Source of the DNA: Thermoplasmatales archaeon
Lineage (GTDB): Archaea; Thermoplasmatota; Thermoplasmata; Thermoplasmatales; Thermoplasmataceae
Assembly: GCA_016806715.1 (NCBI GenBank)
Contig: CP060531.1
Coordinates: forward strand, 641,966-705,965
Direction: 5' to 3'
DNA: 64,000 bases
The notes beneath the pieces were generated by a model. That model did not search any database, was not told the DNA's origin, and saw only the letters and a program-made list of their open reading frames with translations. Every line of letters begins with the position of its first letter. Position 1 is the first letter of the stretch. A program made the translations under genes and the position numbers. Shown in pieces: positions 36,248 through 46,236 of this stretch.

Positions 36248-37317
36248 TTATTATTAATTCAGGATATTCTGGGAGCTATGGGAAAGTCAGGGTCAACATG
36301 GTTGACTTCCTTCCGCAGGATTTTTACTTCAAGGCACTGGAGATGAGTACCTTTGACGAAATTACACAGGCGCTTTCAGGAACCAGCTACAAGGAGGATA
36401 TAGATGCACTTTCCCCATCCTACTCTAACCCTGAACTGCTGGAGATGGCGATCAACAGGCACCTATTAAAAAAAAACAGGCTCGCCCTCGCCACCCCTCC
36501 TCCTATGGCCATAGAACTTATGAAGGCATATTTCTCCAAATGGGATATTGAGAATATCAAGTCTGTCATTTCCAGCAAGCTTCTTGACTACAAGTTGAAA
36601 GAAAACGAGACTTTCCTGATGAGCTTCAGGGATATTCCGCTTGGACTTTTCAGCGGGAACCTGACCCATGAGGATTTTGTCAACATAATGTCCCTTGGAA
36701 CTGTGAGGGAAATATTCAATTACCTTGCAAAATTTGGCTACGGGACTTACCTGCTTCAGTTTATCGGCGATCAGGATGGCAGTGGAGCAGTTTCACCGTT
36801 ATTCTCTGCGCTGGATGATTATTACTACTCAAGGCTCTTTGCGCAGATGAAGTTTGTCAATGGCGATGAGGGTCCTCTGTTCAGATACTTTGCTGGAGAA
36901 ATAGACAGGAGGAATATCATGCTTTCCCTCAAGGCCAGGGTGTTGGACATAAAATTTGACATCGTGAAGTCAGATATAATATCCGGCGGTTTCATTCCAG
37001 TGGATAAATACAGGGAGTTCTTCGACAGTGCCTCCGTGGACGAGATGGGTGGAAAGATAAAGCCTTTTTATGACCTGGAGGAGCCCCTGGAAGCTTATCG
37101 TGCTAATGATTCATTAAACAGCTTTGACACTTACCTGAAGAAAATAAACTACAGGAAGTATATGCCAGTACTCAGGACACAGGCGATGTCGCTTGGGTCG
37201 ATTTTCTCGTTTATATTCACCGCCGAGAAAGAAAGAGAAAACCTCAGGGCAATAGTGATGGGCAAGGCATATTCGCTGAGAAATGAAAGGATAAGAGAGA
37301 TAATGACGGTGGGATAA
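36244..37317 (+). CDS. atpC: A-type ATP synthase subunit C (rotor-stalk connector)
   Basis: A 357-residue, mostly helical subunit linking the central stalk to the K ring. Recognisable from its position between E and F, its length, and the repeated helical units with patterns such as YYYSRLFAQMKF and EIDRRNIMLSLKARVLDIKFD. It starts at GTG within the subunit E stop. An internal ATG at 36298 would be a possible shorter start and would remove 18 poorly conserved residues. Confidence 0.88.
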   Translation: MIIINSGYSGSYGKVRVNMVDFLPQDFYFKALEMSTFDEITQALSGTSYKEDIDALSPSYSNPELLEMAINRHLLKKNRLALATPPPMAIELMKAYFSKWDIENIKSVISSKLLDYKLKENETFLMSFRDIPLGLFSGNLTHEDFVNIMSLGTVREIFNYLAKFGYGTYLLQFIGDQDGSGAVSPLFSALDDYYYSRLFAQMKFVNGDEGPLFRYFAGEIDRRNIMLSLKARVLDIKFDIVKSDIISGGFIPVDKYREFFDSASVDEMGGKIKPFYDLEEPLEAYRANDSLNSFDTYLKKINYRKYMPVLRTQAMSLGSIFSFIFTAEKERENLRAIVMGKAYSLRNERIREIMTVG

Positions 37318-37322
37318 AGCAT

Positions 37323-37661
37323 ATGAGTGTAAGTACGCTTAAAACAGAGCCGGGGACAATAGCGGTCATTGGGGAGAGAGAAGTAGCGCTTGGATTCAGG
37401 CTCGTAGGACTGGACAACTCGTTCATAGGCGAAGGAAAAAATGGAGTGGATAAGTTCCTTGAGCTTCTGAGATCTGAAAAGTATTCGCTTATAATGGTTT
37501 CTGAAAGGCTTAAGCCATACATGGATATGAAGACCATAGCATATATCGAGACGGCGACTAAACCTCTCGTTGTATTCATCCCCGTACCAGGGCAGATTGG
37601 TGAAGAATCCGTGGAGGCACTGGCAAAGAGGGTTTTAGGAGTTGATATAAATGGACAGTAA
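37323..37661 (+). CDS. atpF: A-type ATP synthase subunit F
   Basis: A 112-residue central-stalk subunit. The Rossmann-like core shows IAVIGEREVALGFRLVGL, YSLIMVSERLKPYM and VFIPVPGQIGEESVEALAKRVLG, all typical of archaeal/vacuolar subunit F. It overlaps subunit A by 11 bases. Confidence 0.92.
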   Translation: MSVSTLKTEPGTIAVIGEREVALGFRLVGLDNSFIGEGKNGVDKFLELLRSEKYSLIMVSERLKPYMDMKTIAYIETATKPLVVFIPVPGQIGEESVEALAKRVLGVDINGQ

Positions 37662-39417
37662 TACAGGCAGGATAGTACGGGTATCGGGACCCGTTGTAAT
37701 TGCTGAAGGCGTCAGTAATGCCAAGATGTATGATGTTGTCAGAGTTGGCAAAATCGGTCTTGTTGGAGAAATAATAAGGATAAGAGGTGACAGATCAACC
37801 ATCCAGGTATATGAGGATACAAGCGGAATCAGACCTGGTGAGTCGGTAGAAAACACAGAAAAGCCTTTATCTGTTAAACTGGGACCCGGACTGCTTACTT
37901 CAATATACGACGGGATACAGAGACCCCTGAACCTGCTCAGGCATGAAAGTGGCGATTTTATTGCAAGAGGGCTTACAGCCCCCCCAATAGATGAGAAGAA
38001 GATGTGGGATTTCGTTGCAACCTCGGAGAACAATTCCATAGTCTCGGAAGGAGACTTCTTAGGATATGTTCAGGAAACTGATCTGATCAGGCATAACATA
38101 ATGGTCCCGTTCGGTGTAAACGGAAAAGTCAATGGCATAAAATCAGGGAAATTTACTGTAGACCAGACAATAGCATACATTGAGCGTGATGGCCGGAAGA
38201 TAGAAGTACGCCTTTCTCAGGACTGGCCCGTACGGGTATCACGTTCTGTTCGCAGGAAGCTCCCTCCGGACGTACCCCTGATAACAGGCCAGAGAGTGAT
38301 TGATTCACTGTTTCCTGTTGCCAAAGGTGGCACAGTTGCCGTTCCCGGGCCGTTTGGATCGGGGAAGACCGTCGTCCAGCATCAGCTCTCAAAGTGGGCG
38401 GACAGCGACATTGTCGTATACGTGGGCTGTGGAGAGAGAGGCAACGAGATGACTGAGATACTCTCAACCTTCCCTGAACTCCAGGACCCGAAGAGCGGAA
38501 AACCGCTGATGCAGAGAACTGTCCTCATAGCTAATACTTCCAACATGCCTGTAGCTGCAAGAGAAGCAAGCATATACACGGGCATAACTATAGCAGAATA
38601 CTACAGGGACATGGGATACGATGTGGCATTGATGGCAGACAGCACTTCAAGATGGGCCGAGGCACTGAGGGAGATATCCGGGAGACTGGAAGAGATGCCG
38701 GGAGAAGAGGGATATCCTGCGTATCTGGGAAGACGACTATCAGAATTCTATGAAAGATCCGGCAAGGCGGAGGTGGTTTCTAGCAGCGAGAGGCGTGGGT
38801 CTATAACTATTGTCGGTGCAGTTTCACCACCTGGAGGGGATACATCCGAACCGGTTTCCCAGAACACGCTGAGAGTTACAAGGGTCTTCTGGGCACTGGA
38901 TGCGTCACTGGCTTCAAGAAGACACTTTCCGTCCATTAACTGGCTGAACAGCTATTCGCTTTACCAGCGCGATCTCGCCGGCTGGTACAACACCAATGTC
39001 TCCAAGGACTGGGAAAATGTCTATTCCTCAACAATGGGAATATTGCAGAAGGAAGCTGAATTGCAGGAAGTAGTTCAACTGGTTGGATACGATGCCCTTC
39101 CGGAAAAGGAAAAGTCGGTCCTTGACATTGCAAAGATGATAAGAGAGGATTTTCTCCAGCAGAGCGCATTTGACGACGTAGATACATACTGTTCCCTTAA
39201 AAAGCAGTACATGATGCTAAATTCCATTATACAGATGGGAAAACTTCAGTCCGAAGCCCTTGACAGGGGAATAACGATGTCAATGCTGCAGAGTATTCAG
39301 TCCAGGGAGAAGATATCCAGGATGAAAGAAGTCAGGGAAGATGATTTCAATAAATACTACGAGGAGTTGATGATGGAAATGAATAAACAGGTATCTGACC
39401 TCAAGGGGGGACACTGA
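37651..39417 (+). CDS. atpA: A-type ATP synthase catalytic subunit A, without an intein
   Basis: A 588-residue catalytic subunit. Walker A is [14 protein letters not shown], followed by [13 protein letters not shown], Walker B region [35 protein letters not shown], and the non-homologous region around residues 110-180 specific to A-type A subunits. In Thermoplasma species the same gene carries an intein at the Walker A region (from memory); here the reading frame is uninterrupted, so the site is empty. Overlaps subunit F, and is followed one base later by subunit B. Confidence 0.97.
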   Translation: MDSNTGRIVRVSGPVVIAEGVSNAKMYDVVRVGKIGLVGEIIRIRGDRSTIQVYEDTSGIRPGESVENTEKPLSVKLGPGLLTSIYDGIQRPLNLLRHESGDFIARGLTAPPIDEKKMWDFVATSENNSIVSEGDFLGYVQETDLIRHNIMVPFGVNGKVNGIKSGKFTVDQTIAYIERDGRKIEVRLSQDWPVRVSRSVRRKLPPDVPLITGQRVIDSLFPVAKGGTVAVPGPFGSGKTVVQHQLSKWADSDIVVYVGCGERGNEMTEILSTFPELQDPKSGKPLMQRTVLIANTSNMPVAAREASIYTGITIAEYYRDMGYDVALMADSTSRWAEALREISGRLEEMPGEEGYPAYLGRRLSEFYERSGKAEVVSSSERRGSITIVGAVSPPGGDTSEPVSQNTLRVTRVFWALDASLASRRHFPSINWLNSYSLYQRDLAGWYNTNVSKDWENVYSSTMGILQKEAELQEVVQLVGYDALPEKEKSVLDIAKMIREDFLQQSAFDDVDTYCSLKKQYMMLNSIIQMGKLQSEALDRGITMSMLQSIQSREKISRMKEVREDDFNKYYEELMMEMNKQVSDLKGGH

Positions 39418-39418
39418 A

Positions 39419-40816
39419 ATGCCGGAATTAACGTATAAATCAATATCAGAAATCAGCGGACCTCTCCTCTTTGTTGAACAGGTCCCAAATGCGGCTTATA
39501 ATGAACTTGTAGAAATAACGCTCCCAAATGGGGAAACAAGGACAGGACAGGTACTTGACACACGGGCTGGACTGGCCATAGTTCAGATATTTGGCCAGAC
39601 TGCAGGGCTTGACATCAAGAGAACAAGCGTAAAGTTCCTTGGAAGAACGGCCACGGTTTCTGTTTCCGACGACATGCTGGGAAGGATATTTAACGGCCTT
39701 GCACAGCCTATCGATCAGGGGCCGCCGATCCTGAGCAAGGAAAAAGTCGAGATTGTTGGTAATGCCATCAATCCAGTGTCCAGGGAGGAGCCATCAGAAT
39801 TCATAGAAACGGGGATATCAACCATAGATGGGATGAATACTCTTGTCAGGGGGCAGAAACTGCCCATATTTTCAGGATCAGGATTGCCTCACAACCTGAT
39901 AGCAGCGCAGATAGCGAGGCAGGCGAAAGTTCTCGGGAAGGATGAAAATTTCGCAGTTATCTTCGGTGCTATGGGAATCACCAGCGAAGAGGCGAACTTC
40001 TTTATAAACGAATTCAGGAGCACGGGCGCAATCTCAAGATCAGTGCTATTCATGAATCTTTCCTCAGATCCATCCATGGAGCGGATAATACTTCCGAGAA
40101 TGGCACTGTCGACGGCCGAATACCTTGCGTATGAAAAAGGAATGCACATACTTGTCATACTTTCAGACATGACAAACTACTGTGAAGCACTCAGGGAAAT
40201 TTCGTCAGCACGTGAAGAAGTTCCAGGAAGGCGCGGTTTCCCGGGGTATATGTACACAGATCTTAGCACCATATATGAAAGGGCTGGAAAGATAAGGTCC
40301 AGAAATGGCTCTATCACACAGATCCCTATACTGACGATGCCTGGCGATGACATAACAAACCCGATCCCGGATCTGACCGGATACATAACAGAGGGGCAGA
40401 TAGTCCTGTCACGTGACCTCCAGAGAAAGGGGGTATATCCACCTATAGACGTGCTCCCGTCGCTTTCCAGGTTGATGAACCAGGGGATAGGAAAGGGAAG
40501 AACCAGGGAAGACCACCGCGGGGTTGCGGATCAGCTTTACTCAGCCTATGCCAATGGTAAGGATCTCAGATCCCTGAGCGCCATAGTCGGGGAAGAGGCT
40601 CTCGGCTCCAACGACAAGCTCTATCTTAAGTTCGCTGACGAATTTGAGAGAAAATTCGTCAACCAAGGAAGAATGGAGGACAGGAACATTGAAACTACCC
40701 TTGATATTGGCTGGGAAATGATGTCACAACTGCCTGTTTCTGACATGAAGAGGCTGAAGAGGGACTTCATAGAGAAATATGGGAAGTGGCAAGAGGAGAA
40801 AAATGCAGTCACTTGA
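39419..40816 (+). CDS. atpB: A-type ATP synthase regulatory subunit B
   Basis: A 465-residue non-catalytic nucleotide-binding subunit. The Walker A loop is replaced by [18 protein letters not shown] as usual for subunit B, and [38 protein letters not shown] and [32 protein letters not shown] are diagnostic. The gene ends 14 bases inside subunit D. Confidence 0.97.
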   Translation: MPELTYKSISEISGPLLFVEQVPNAAYNELVEITLPNGETRTGQVLDTRAGLAIVQIFGQTAGLDIKRTSVKFLGRTATVSVSDDMLGRIFNGLAQPIDQGPPILSKEKVEIVGNAINPVSREEPSEFIETGISTIDGMNTLVRGQKLPIFSGSGLPHNLIAAQIARQAKVLGKDENFAVIFGAMGITSEEANFFINEFRSTGAISRSVLFMNLSSDPSMERIILPRMALSTAEYLAYEKGMHILVILSDMTNYCEALREISSAREEVPGRRGFPGYMYTDLSTIYERAGKIRSRNGSITQIPILTMPGDDITNPIPDLTGYITEGQIVLSRDLQRKGVYPPIDVLPSLSRLMNQGIGKGRTREDHRGVADQLYSAYANGKDLRSLSAIVGEEALGSNDKLYLKFADEFERKFVNQGRMEDRNIETTLDIGWEMMSQLPVSDMKRLKRDFIEKYGKWQEEKNAVT

Positions 40817-41444
40817 AGTGCGTCCTACCAGAATCGAGTTGATAAAAACAAACAGAAGGATAAAACTGGCAGCCAGGGGACTGGATCTCCTGAAGATGAA
40901 GAGGTCTGCGCTTGTAATGGAATTCTTCACCATAGCTCGCCAGATAAGAGGTATGAGAGAAAACCTGAGGAAGGATGTTGAGGATGCCATAGATGCATTC
41001 AAGATCGCTGAAATACTGGACGGAACAATGAACGTTGAGCGAGTGGCAAATATGTCAGCCGACTCAACGGTGAGTATATCCACCAAGAACGTGATGGGCG
41101 TGAAAGTGCCGGAAGTCGACATAAATTATTCCAAGAGCGTACTGACTGACAGGTACAGGGCAGTAGCTGTGCCAACCGGAATAAATGATGCTATTTCCAG
41201 GTATGAGAAGATATTCAGGCTAATCATTGAGATAGCGGAAAAGGAAAACTCCATGAGAAAGCTGCTCTATGAGATAGACCGCACGAAGAGGAGATCCAAT
41301 GCCATAGAGAACATCCTCATACCGGGACTGAAAGAATCCGCCAAGTACATAAAAATGAGACTGAGCGAGATAGAAAGGGATGCATTTACAACGCTGAAAA
41401 TCATAAAGAAGAAAATGGAAAACCTGGAAGAGAATCCGCAATGA
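40803..41444 (+). CDS. atpD: A-type ATP synthase subunit D (central shaft)
   Basis: A 213-residue shaft subunit forming a long antiparallel coiled coil. It begins [34 protein letters not shown], the family N-terminus, and ends with [46 protein letters not shown] chose ATG 40803, preceded by GAGGAG, rather than an earlier in-frame codon at 40779 which adds unrelated residues. Confidence 0.94.
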   Translation: MQSLEVRPTRIELIKTNRRIKLAARGLDLLKMKRSALVMEFFTIARQIRGMRENLRKDVEDAIDAFKIAEILDGTMNVERVANMSADSTVSISTKNVMGVKVPEVDINYSKSVLTDRYRAVAVPTGINDAISRYEKIFRLIIEIAEKENSMRKLLYEIDRTKRRSNAIENILIPGLKESAKYIKMRLSEIERDAFTTLKIIKKKMENLEENPQ

Positions 41445-41608
41445 AGACCTACGAGAAGTTTATCAGGAAAACGGACTATCGATCCATATCTGATGAATCG
41501 AAGGACGCACTGAGGAGATTCAGACGTGTCAGGACAGAGATCAGGGCATTAAGCCTTGCAGCCGGACTTGTTTCTGTCATCCTGGTTTGGCTTCTTGTGG
41601 TGAATTAG
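41441..41608 (+). CDS. Small single-TM protein in the ATPase operon (AhaG-like position)
   Basis: A 55-residue ORF whose ATG overlaps the atpD stop (ATGA) and which ends 13 bases before atpH. The N-terminal 35 residues are highly charged ([20 protein letters not shown]) and the C-terminal 20 form one membrane helix (LSLAAGLVSVILVWLLVVN). Methanosarcina mazei has a small gene, ahaG, directly after ahaD in its ATPase operon (from memory); this may be its counterpart. Tight coupling and the clear topology argue that it is real. Function unknown. Confidence 0.75.
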   Translation: MKTYEKFIRKTDYRSISDESKDALRRFRRVRTEIRALSLAAGLVSVILVWLLVVN

Positions 41609-41621
41609 GTGGTGCCAATTT

Positions 41622-41945
41622 ATGGATAATGATCTGGAATATCTGAAAGAAATTAAGGAAGCACAAGACAAAGCTGAGAATGACGTCAGGAGCCTTGCTG
41701 CGGATCAGGAAAAGCAGCTGTCGGAACTCCGTGCCAGGCTGGATGAGGAACTGAAGCAGAAAACTGACGAGTACCAGGAGATGTATAACGAGGCTATGAA
41801 AAAAGCGGCTAAAGATGCTGCAGAACAGGCACAGCTTATCATGGAGGATGCGAGAAAAAAGGCCAGTTCCATGAAGCTGGATCTTGACCACGACACAGCA
41901 AGAAAAATACTTATTGAAGAGATACAGAAATATCTGGAAGGATAG
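41622..41945 (+). CDS. atpH: A-type ATP synthase subunit H (peripheral stalk)
   Basis: A 107-residue, nearly uninterrupted coiled coil rich in Glu, Lys, Ala and Gln (LKEIKEAQDKAENDVRSLAA, then AAKDAAEQAQLIMEDARKKA) and ending with the short globular tail ARKILIEEIQKYLEG. It would pair with subunit E in the outer stalks. It is preceded by the small G-like ORF and followed four bases later by atpI. Confidence 0.88.
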   Translation: MDNDLEYLKEIKEAQDKAENDVRSLAADQEKQLSELRARLDEELKQKTDEYQEMYNEAMKKAAKDAAEQAQLIMEDARKKASSMKLDLDHDTARKILIEEIQKYLEG

Positions 41946-41949
41946 GCAC

Positions 41950-43887
41950 ATGGTTTTGAAACCTGAGAGAATGGAGAGAATAAGGATAATAGCGGCTAAC
42001 CGCAGGAAAAAAAATATTATTTCAGCCCTGCACAACGCAGAAGCAATTCAAATTGAGCCTGCCAGCCAGGACTTTTCCAAATATCTTTCTGCCTCTTCTC
42101 AGGATAGCACAGGAAGCGAGATCAACGATCAGCTGCAGAGGATGAGGGGTTTTGAGGCGGCGCTTCCGTTTATATCGCCCCCGGAGAAAGCCAGCTTCTC
42201 ATCTACTTCTGAGATGATCAGCAAAGCAAAGGAAATAAAGATCGATGACGAGATAAGGGTACTTAAGAGCTCAGAGGAATCACTCAAGGCTGATATGCGG
42301 GATATAGAAAACAGGATGTCTGTGGTTGAGGTCTTAAGGGACCTTGATTATGACATGTCAGTGTTCAATAACGCAGTTATACAGTCCTACCTTGCCTCCG
42401 ATATTGACGAAGAGCAGGCAAAGACCATCCTGGATAGAATTCCCGGAAGCATGTTAATAAAGCTTGACAATGCCTACAGCATTGTTTCATGTTCCCCGAG
42501 TGCCGTACAGGAACTGGCCAAGACTTCAAACGAGTTTTCAGTTCATCTCTCCCATATACCAGAGGTAACGGGAAAGCCGGCAGAGTATTATCGCTTACTA
42601 AATGAAAAAATGAAGGAGAAACTAGTTGCACAGGAAGATATCAGCACCTCATTCAGGGAGCTTTCAGAAAAGCACTACCACAGCATCCTTCAACTAAGGG
42701 AAGCGCTGGAAATAGAGTCAAGGAAGGCAGACCTTGCAAATCACCTGCTTGGAAACAGGGATGTATTCTCAATTGAGGGATGGGTTCCAGCATCGAGGCT
42801 TGATGATCTCGACAGGATCTTAAACAGGGTTTCTGACGGGATGTACATCCTTTCAAGGGTAGATACTGATGAAGAACCGCCTACACTGCTAAATAATCCA
42901 CGGCACACGAGACTGTTCGAATTCTTCATAAAGTTTTACTCGCTTCCACAGGGGACAGAGTACGACCCGACTGTCATATTTGCCATTATTTTCCCGTTCT
43001 TTTTCGGGATAATGGTTGGAGACTGGGGTTACGGCATAATAATACTTCTGATGTCTCTTTGGATAATTCACAGGCTGGATCACCCTGTTTCAAAGAGCCA
43101 CATTCCAAAGGTGCTTTCGGGATTTGTGCTGATGATAATGAAACCAGGATCGCTGAAGGTGGTGGCACGGGCCCTTATACCTGGGTCCATAGTTGCAATA
43201 GCTGCAGGCATTGTCTTCAATGCTTTCTTTGGATTCCAGATCCTGCCATTCACGCTCTACAACCCGATCAAAAACATAGGAAAGCTTCTGCTGTTTTCCG
43301 GCTATGTGGGTATAGCAATGGTATCATTCGGCCTGGTGCTTGGGATGATGAATGAGCATGCACATGGAAATAATAAAGGCGCAGCTGGAAAATTAGGCTG
43401 GCTGTTCCTGGCTTGGGGAATAACCATGATAGGGCTGCTTATGATATACCGCAGCCTCAGTTTTTCAAATCCATTGAGCGAGTCCACCGTGGCATTAGCT
43501 CTACTCATAGCCGGCATCGTACTTATTGCTGCCACAGAAAAGACGCAGGGGCTTATGGAAATACCCTCCATAATCAGCCATGTGCTCTCATACCTGAGGA
43601 TAATAGGAATATTGCTTGCATCCGTGATCCTTGCATCAGTTATAGACCTGATATTTGAGAAGGGGATGGCCAAGTCGCCCTTATTTGCAGTAGTGGCAAT
43701 CATAGTCCTGATTGTCGGGCAGATATTCAACCTGGCAATCGCTGTTTTTGAGCCGGGGATACAGGGAGCAAGGTTACTTTTTGTTGAATTTTTCTCAAAG
43801 TTCTATAAGGGAAACGGGAAAAGCTTCAGGCCGTTTTCCTCCAGGAGAAAATATACAATCCCGGATCATTCAGCAAAGGAAGAATAG
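41950..43887 (+). CDS. atpI: A-type ATP synthase subunit I (a-subunit stator)
   Basis: A 645-residue stator: a soluble, coiled-coil N-terminal half (to about residue 335) and a C-terminal half with about seven to eight membrane helices. Diagnostic segments are FFGIMVGDWGYGIIILLMSLWI and ISHVLSYLRIIGILLASVILASVI, whose Arg is the conserved one facing the K ring, and VGQIFNLAIAVFEPGIQGARLLFVEFFSKFYKGNGKSFRPF at the end. The ATG at 41950 is four bases after atpH; earlier codons in frame overlap atpH and are rejected. Last gene of the operon. Confidence 0.95.
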   Translation: MVLKPERMERIRIIAANRRKKNIISALHNAEAIQIEPASQDFSKYLSASSQDSTGSEINDQLQRMRGFEAALPFISPPEKASFSSTSEMISKAKEIKIDDEIRVLKSSEESLKADMRDIENRMSVVEVLRDLDYDMSVFNNAVIQSYLASDIDEEQAKTILDRIPGSMLIKLDNAYSIVSCSPSAVQELAKTSNEFSVHLSHIPEVTGKPAEYYRLLNEKMKEKLVAQEDISTSFRELSEKHYHSILQLREALEIESRKADLANHLLGNRDVFSIEGWVPASRLDDLDRILNRVSDGMYILSRVDTDEEPPTLLNNPRHTRLFEFFIKFYSLPQGTEYDPTVIFAIIFPFFFGIMVGDWGYGIIILLMSLWIIHRLDHPVSKSHIPKVLSGFVLMIMKPGSLKVVARALIPGSIVAIAAGIVFNAFFGFQILPFTLYNPIKNIGKLLLFSGYVGIAMVSFGLVLGMMNEHAHGNNKGAAGKLGWLFLAWGITMIGLLMIYRSLSFSNPLSESTVALALLIAGIVLIAATEKTQGLMEIPSIISHVLSYLRIIGILLASVILASVIDLIFEKGMAKSPLFAVVAIIVLIVGQIFNLAIAVFEPGIQGARLLFVEFFSKFYKGNGKSFRPFSSRRKYTIPDHSAKEE

Positions 43888-43895
43888 GAAAAGGC

Positions 43896-44546
43896 TCAAT
43901 GCTCGTCTTCCGGAATCGAGACAAAGGGGTTGAGGCAAAACGGGTTAGAAAGCGTATTTGCCCTGAATCTTATGGTAGTTCCCAGCTTTATTTTCATCCT
44001 CCAGCCCGATTCCTTTCTCATCCGCCTGAGATTCTGCCTTACGATGTTCTCAAGTTCTCGGGACATGCTTTCATTTTCTGAAACTGAGAGGAAAACCACG
44101 AATGAGAACCTTTTCTCCCTCCTGATCCTGTCGGTATAGCTTCTGATCTTCACTGCGTACATCAAGGTACTACCATTGAAAGGCCTGGAAAAGTTTATGA
44201 CCGATGATATCAGGGAACCAAAAAAGAACTCCCTTACCCGCTTATTCAGGAATGAGTTCACCAGCGTTATCCGTTTTTCTGTTCTGATGTCAGGGGGGTC
44301 GCTTTCCTGCAGGTCGCAAGGGTATATTCTCCTGAAGAACTCCTTCACGTTTGCGTGATCCTGGAAGGAGGTACTGGATACATAGAAAGTTGTGCGTTCA
44401 TCTCCGGCAATTGTCATGAACGTATTTTCCTCGCCGTGGGACGGTATCAGGAGGTACGCCCTGTCCCTGTAAAGCAGCATGTCAGTCTGGAGGTCTTCAC
44501 CCGTGAAGACAATTCTTGACCATTTCCTCTGGTCGGTACCAATCAT
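43896..44546 (-). CDS. Uncharacterised basic protein
   Basis: A 216-residue soluble protein that I do not recognise. The N-terminal half is beta-rich with mixed charge (WSRIVFTGEDLQTDMLLYRD, then TFMTIAGDERTTFYV). The C-terminal third is very basic (NIVRQNLRRMRKESGWRMKIKL), suggesting nucleic-acid or membrane-surface contact, before a Cys/Pro-containing tail ending EDEH. It converges on atpI with only eight bases between, and is divergent from a membrane protein gene. Codon use matches its neighbours. Confidence 0.65.
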   Translation of the reverse strand: MIGTDQRKWSRIVFTGEDLQTDMLLYRDRAYLLIPSHGEENTFMTIAGDERTTFYVSSTSFQDHANVKEFFRRIYPCDLQESDPPDIRTEKRITLVNSFLNKRVREFFFGSLISSVINFSRPFNGSTLMYAVKIRSYTDRIRREKRFSFVVFLSVSENESMSRELENIVRQNLRRMRKESGWRMKIKLGTTIRFRANTLSNPFCLNPFVSIPEDEH

Positions 44547-44661
44547 TTGTTGATATTACACGGGAATATTGAAATTTTTCACCGCCTTGCCATGCAGACC
44601 TATGCTGTCTCAGGCTGGATTGCTACAAAAGTATTTTATGTGTAACCCACATCTTACCGCA

Positions 44662-45045
44662 ATGTTCAATTTTGTGCTCACGGCAGCTTTCGCACTTGGT
44701 CTTATCCTTATCGCATTCCTTTCCTGGCTGGTAGCGGCTGTTGCAATCTGGATGGCATCAGATTTCATTTCAAGGAAAATAACCCTTGGAAAGGCTATGT
44801 TTATTTCTCTTGCCTCTGTGATAGTATTCCTGGTGCTGGAATTTATATTCAGCACTATTAACCCTGTTCTTGGAATCATATTCGGGTTGCTGGGAGTCCT
44901 TTACGTGATCAAATCTGAGCTCCACACAGGATGGGTAAAGGCGTTTGTCATAGCCGTTATTGCACTAATAGTCTACCTTATCCTCGAGATAATCCTGTCG
45001 GCCATCATTGGGATAACCTTCCTTATACCTGCAACCCTCCATTAG
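44662..45045 (+). CDS. Four-TM membrane protein, unknown
   Basis: A 127-residue protein with four predicted membrane helices separated by short loops; one loop carries SDFISRKITLGKAM and another KSELHTGWVKA. The ATG at 44662 is preferred over one at 44569 because gtattttatg lies about 28 bases upstream and the extra 31 residues look non-coding (Pro/Cys/Gln mix). No family recognised. Confidence 0.65.
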   Translation: MFNFVLTAAFALGLILIAFLSWLVAAVAIWMASDFISRKITLGKAMFISLASVIVFLVLEFIFSTINPVLGIIFGLLGVLYVIKSELHTGWVKAFVIAVIALIVYLILEIILSAIIGITFLIPATLH

Positions 45046-45065
45046 GACAGGCTTTGAGACAACCT

Positions 45066-46016
45066 TCAGGGGTTCTGGGCGAGGGTCTCATCTACGGCCA
45101 ATTCAACTGCTTCATCGCTGCTGTACGTGTTTTTCCAGCCCGTTGAAGACAGTTTGTCAATTGCAAGCTGGGCAACCTTGACGTCCCCCTTCCATCCCCT
45201 GCCGTCTATTCCACCAGTAAATCTGTATTCAACTTTCCCCAAGTGCATCTTATCCACGATTATATCCGCTATTTTCCTTACAGATGTTGTTCCTGGATTT
45301 CCAAGGTTATAGATGTCGGTTGCCCTGCTATTTTCATGTACATGAACCATGGATGAGATACAATCAGTAACGTGCAGGTAGGATTTTCTCTGGCTCCCGT
45401 CGCCGAGTATCTCCAGCTTATCCCTGTTACTGCGCAGTTTCTTTATAAAATCAAATATGACGCCATGAGTTGAGTTTCGTCCCACGATGTTTGCGAACCT
45501 GAATATGGTTCCCCTAATCCCGTAATAATGGGAATACGCAGTGATAAAGCCCTCGCCAGACATCTTGGAGGCCCCGTATGAAGATATGGGCATATACGGA
45601 CCGAAATTCTCTGGAGTCGGCAGTACCTTGGTCTCCCCATAAACCGTTGAACTTGAAGCGAACAGGATCTCTCCGGTGCCCGTTTTCCGCATCCACTCAA
45701 GCAGGTTAAATGTTGCAAGCACATTGTTCTTGAAATCCGTTTCCGGGCTGCTGGAGCCGCCCCTGACGTCTGAATTTGCTGCCAGGTGAATCACTATATC
45801 TGATTTATCGAGCCTGTCCATCGCCCCTTTTTCTGCAAGATCAGCCTTCACAAACCTGAAGTTCCTGTTCTTCCTGAATACTGAAATATAACGTTCGTCA
45901 ACATTGGAAAGATTATCGAGTACTGTTACGCGATTGTCCCTGAGGAGCAGCTCCGTCATGTTCGAGCCTATGAATCCGGCGCCTCCCGTAATTATTATGT
46001 CCTTATCTTTAAACAT
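45066..46016 (-). CDS. NAD-dependent sugar-nucleotide epimerase/dehydratase
   Basis: A 316-residue extended SDR of the UDP-glucose 4-epimerase type. The N-terminal motif is IIITGGAGFIGSNMTELLL, followed by VIHLAANSDVRGG, the catalytic FASSSTVYGE and SSYGASKMSGE (Ser/Thr and YxxxK), RFANIVGRNSTHGVIFDF, and YLHVTDCISSM. It probably makes a UDP-sugar for glycoprotein or lipid glycosylation. The ATG at 46016 is chosen since catatataaac lies about 26 bases upstream; a longer frame to 46121 would run through that box. Confidence 0.92.
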   Translation of the reverse strand: MFKDKDIIITGGAGFIGSNMTELLLRDNRVTVLDNLSNVDERYISVFRKNRNFRFVKADLAEKGAMDRLDKSDIVIHLAANSDVRGGSSSPETDFKNNVLATFNLLEWMRKTGTGEILFASSSTVYGETKVLPTPENFGPYMPISSYGASKMSGEGFITAYSHYYGIRGTIFRFANIVGRNSTHGVIFDFIKKLRSNRDKLEILGDGSQRKSYLHVTDCISSMVHVHENSRATDIYNLGNPGTTSVRKIADIIVDKMHLGKVEYRFTGGIDGRGWKGDVKVAQLAIDKLSSTGWKNTYSSDEAVELAVDETLAQNP

Positions 46017-46036
46017 TGACTGGAGAATTTGCGGGC

Positions 46037-46047
46037 ATATATAAACA
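46037..46047 (-). promoter_or_regulatory. Probable TATA box of the epimerase gene
   Basis: Plus-strand catatataaac, read as gtttatatatg on the minus strand, is centred about 26 bases before the ATG at 46016. It is among the clearest TATA boxes in the window and fixes the start. Confidence 0.55.
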
Positions 46048-46236
46048 ATCCAATGCAGCAGAATGCATTCGTATTCACGCAGTCCTAATTGATGTATTGG
46101 AATATTCAGCGGATACCGCATGCAATTCCTGGACAGCTAACCCTAAAGGAACAGAATAATTGAAAACATCGTGAAGTTTATTCCAATCACGCCACAATAA
46201 GGAATAAGTTGAAATCAGCAAAAAGGTTTAGCTTTC

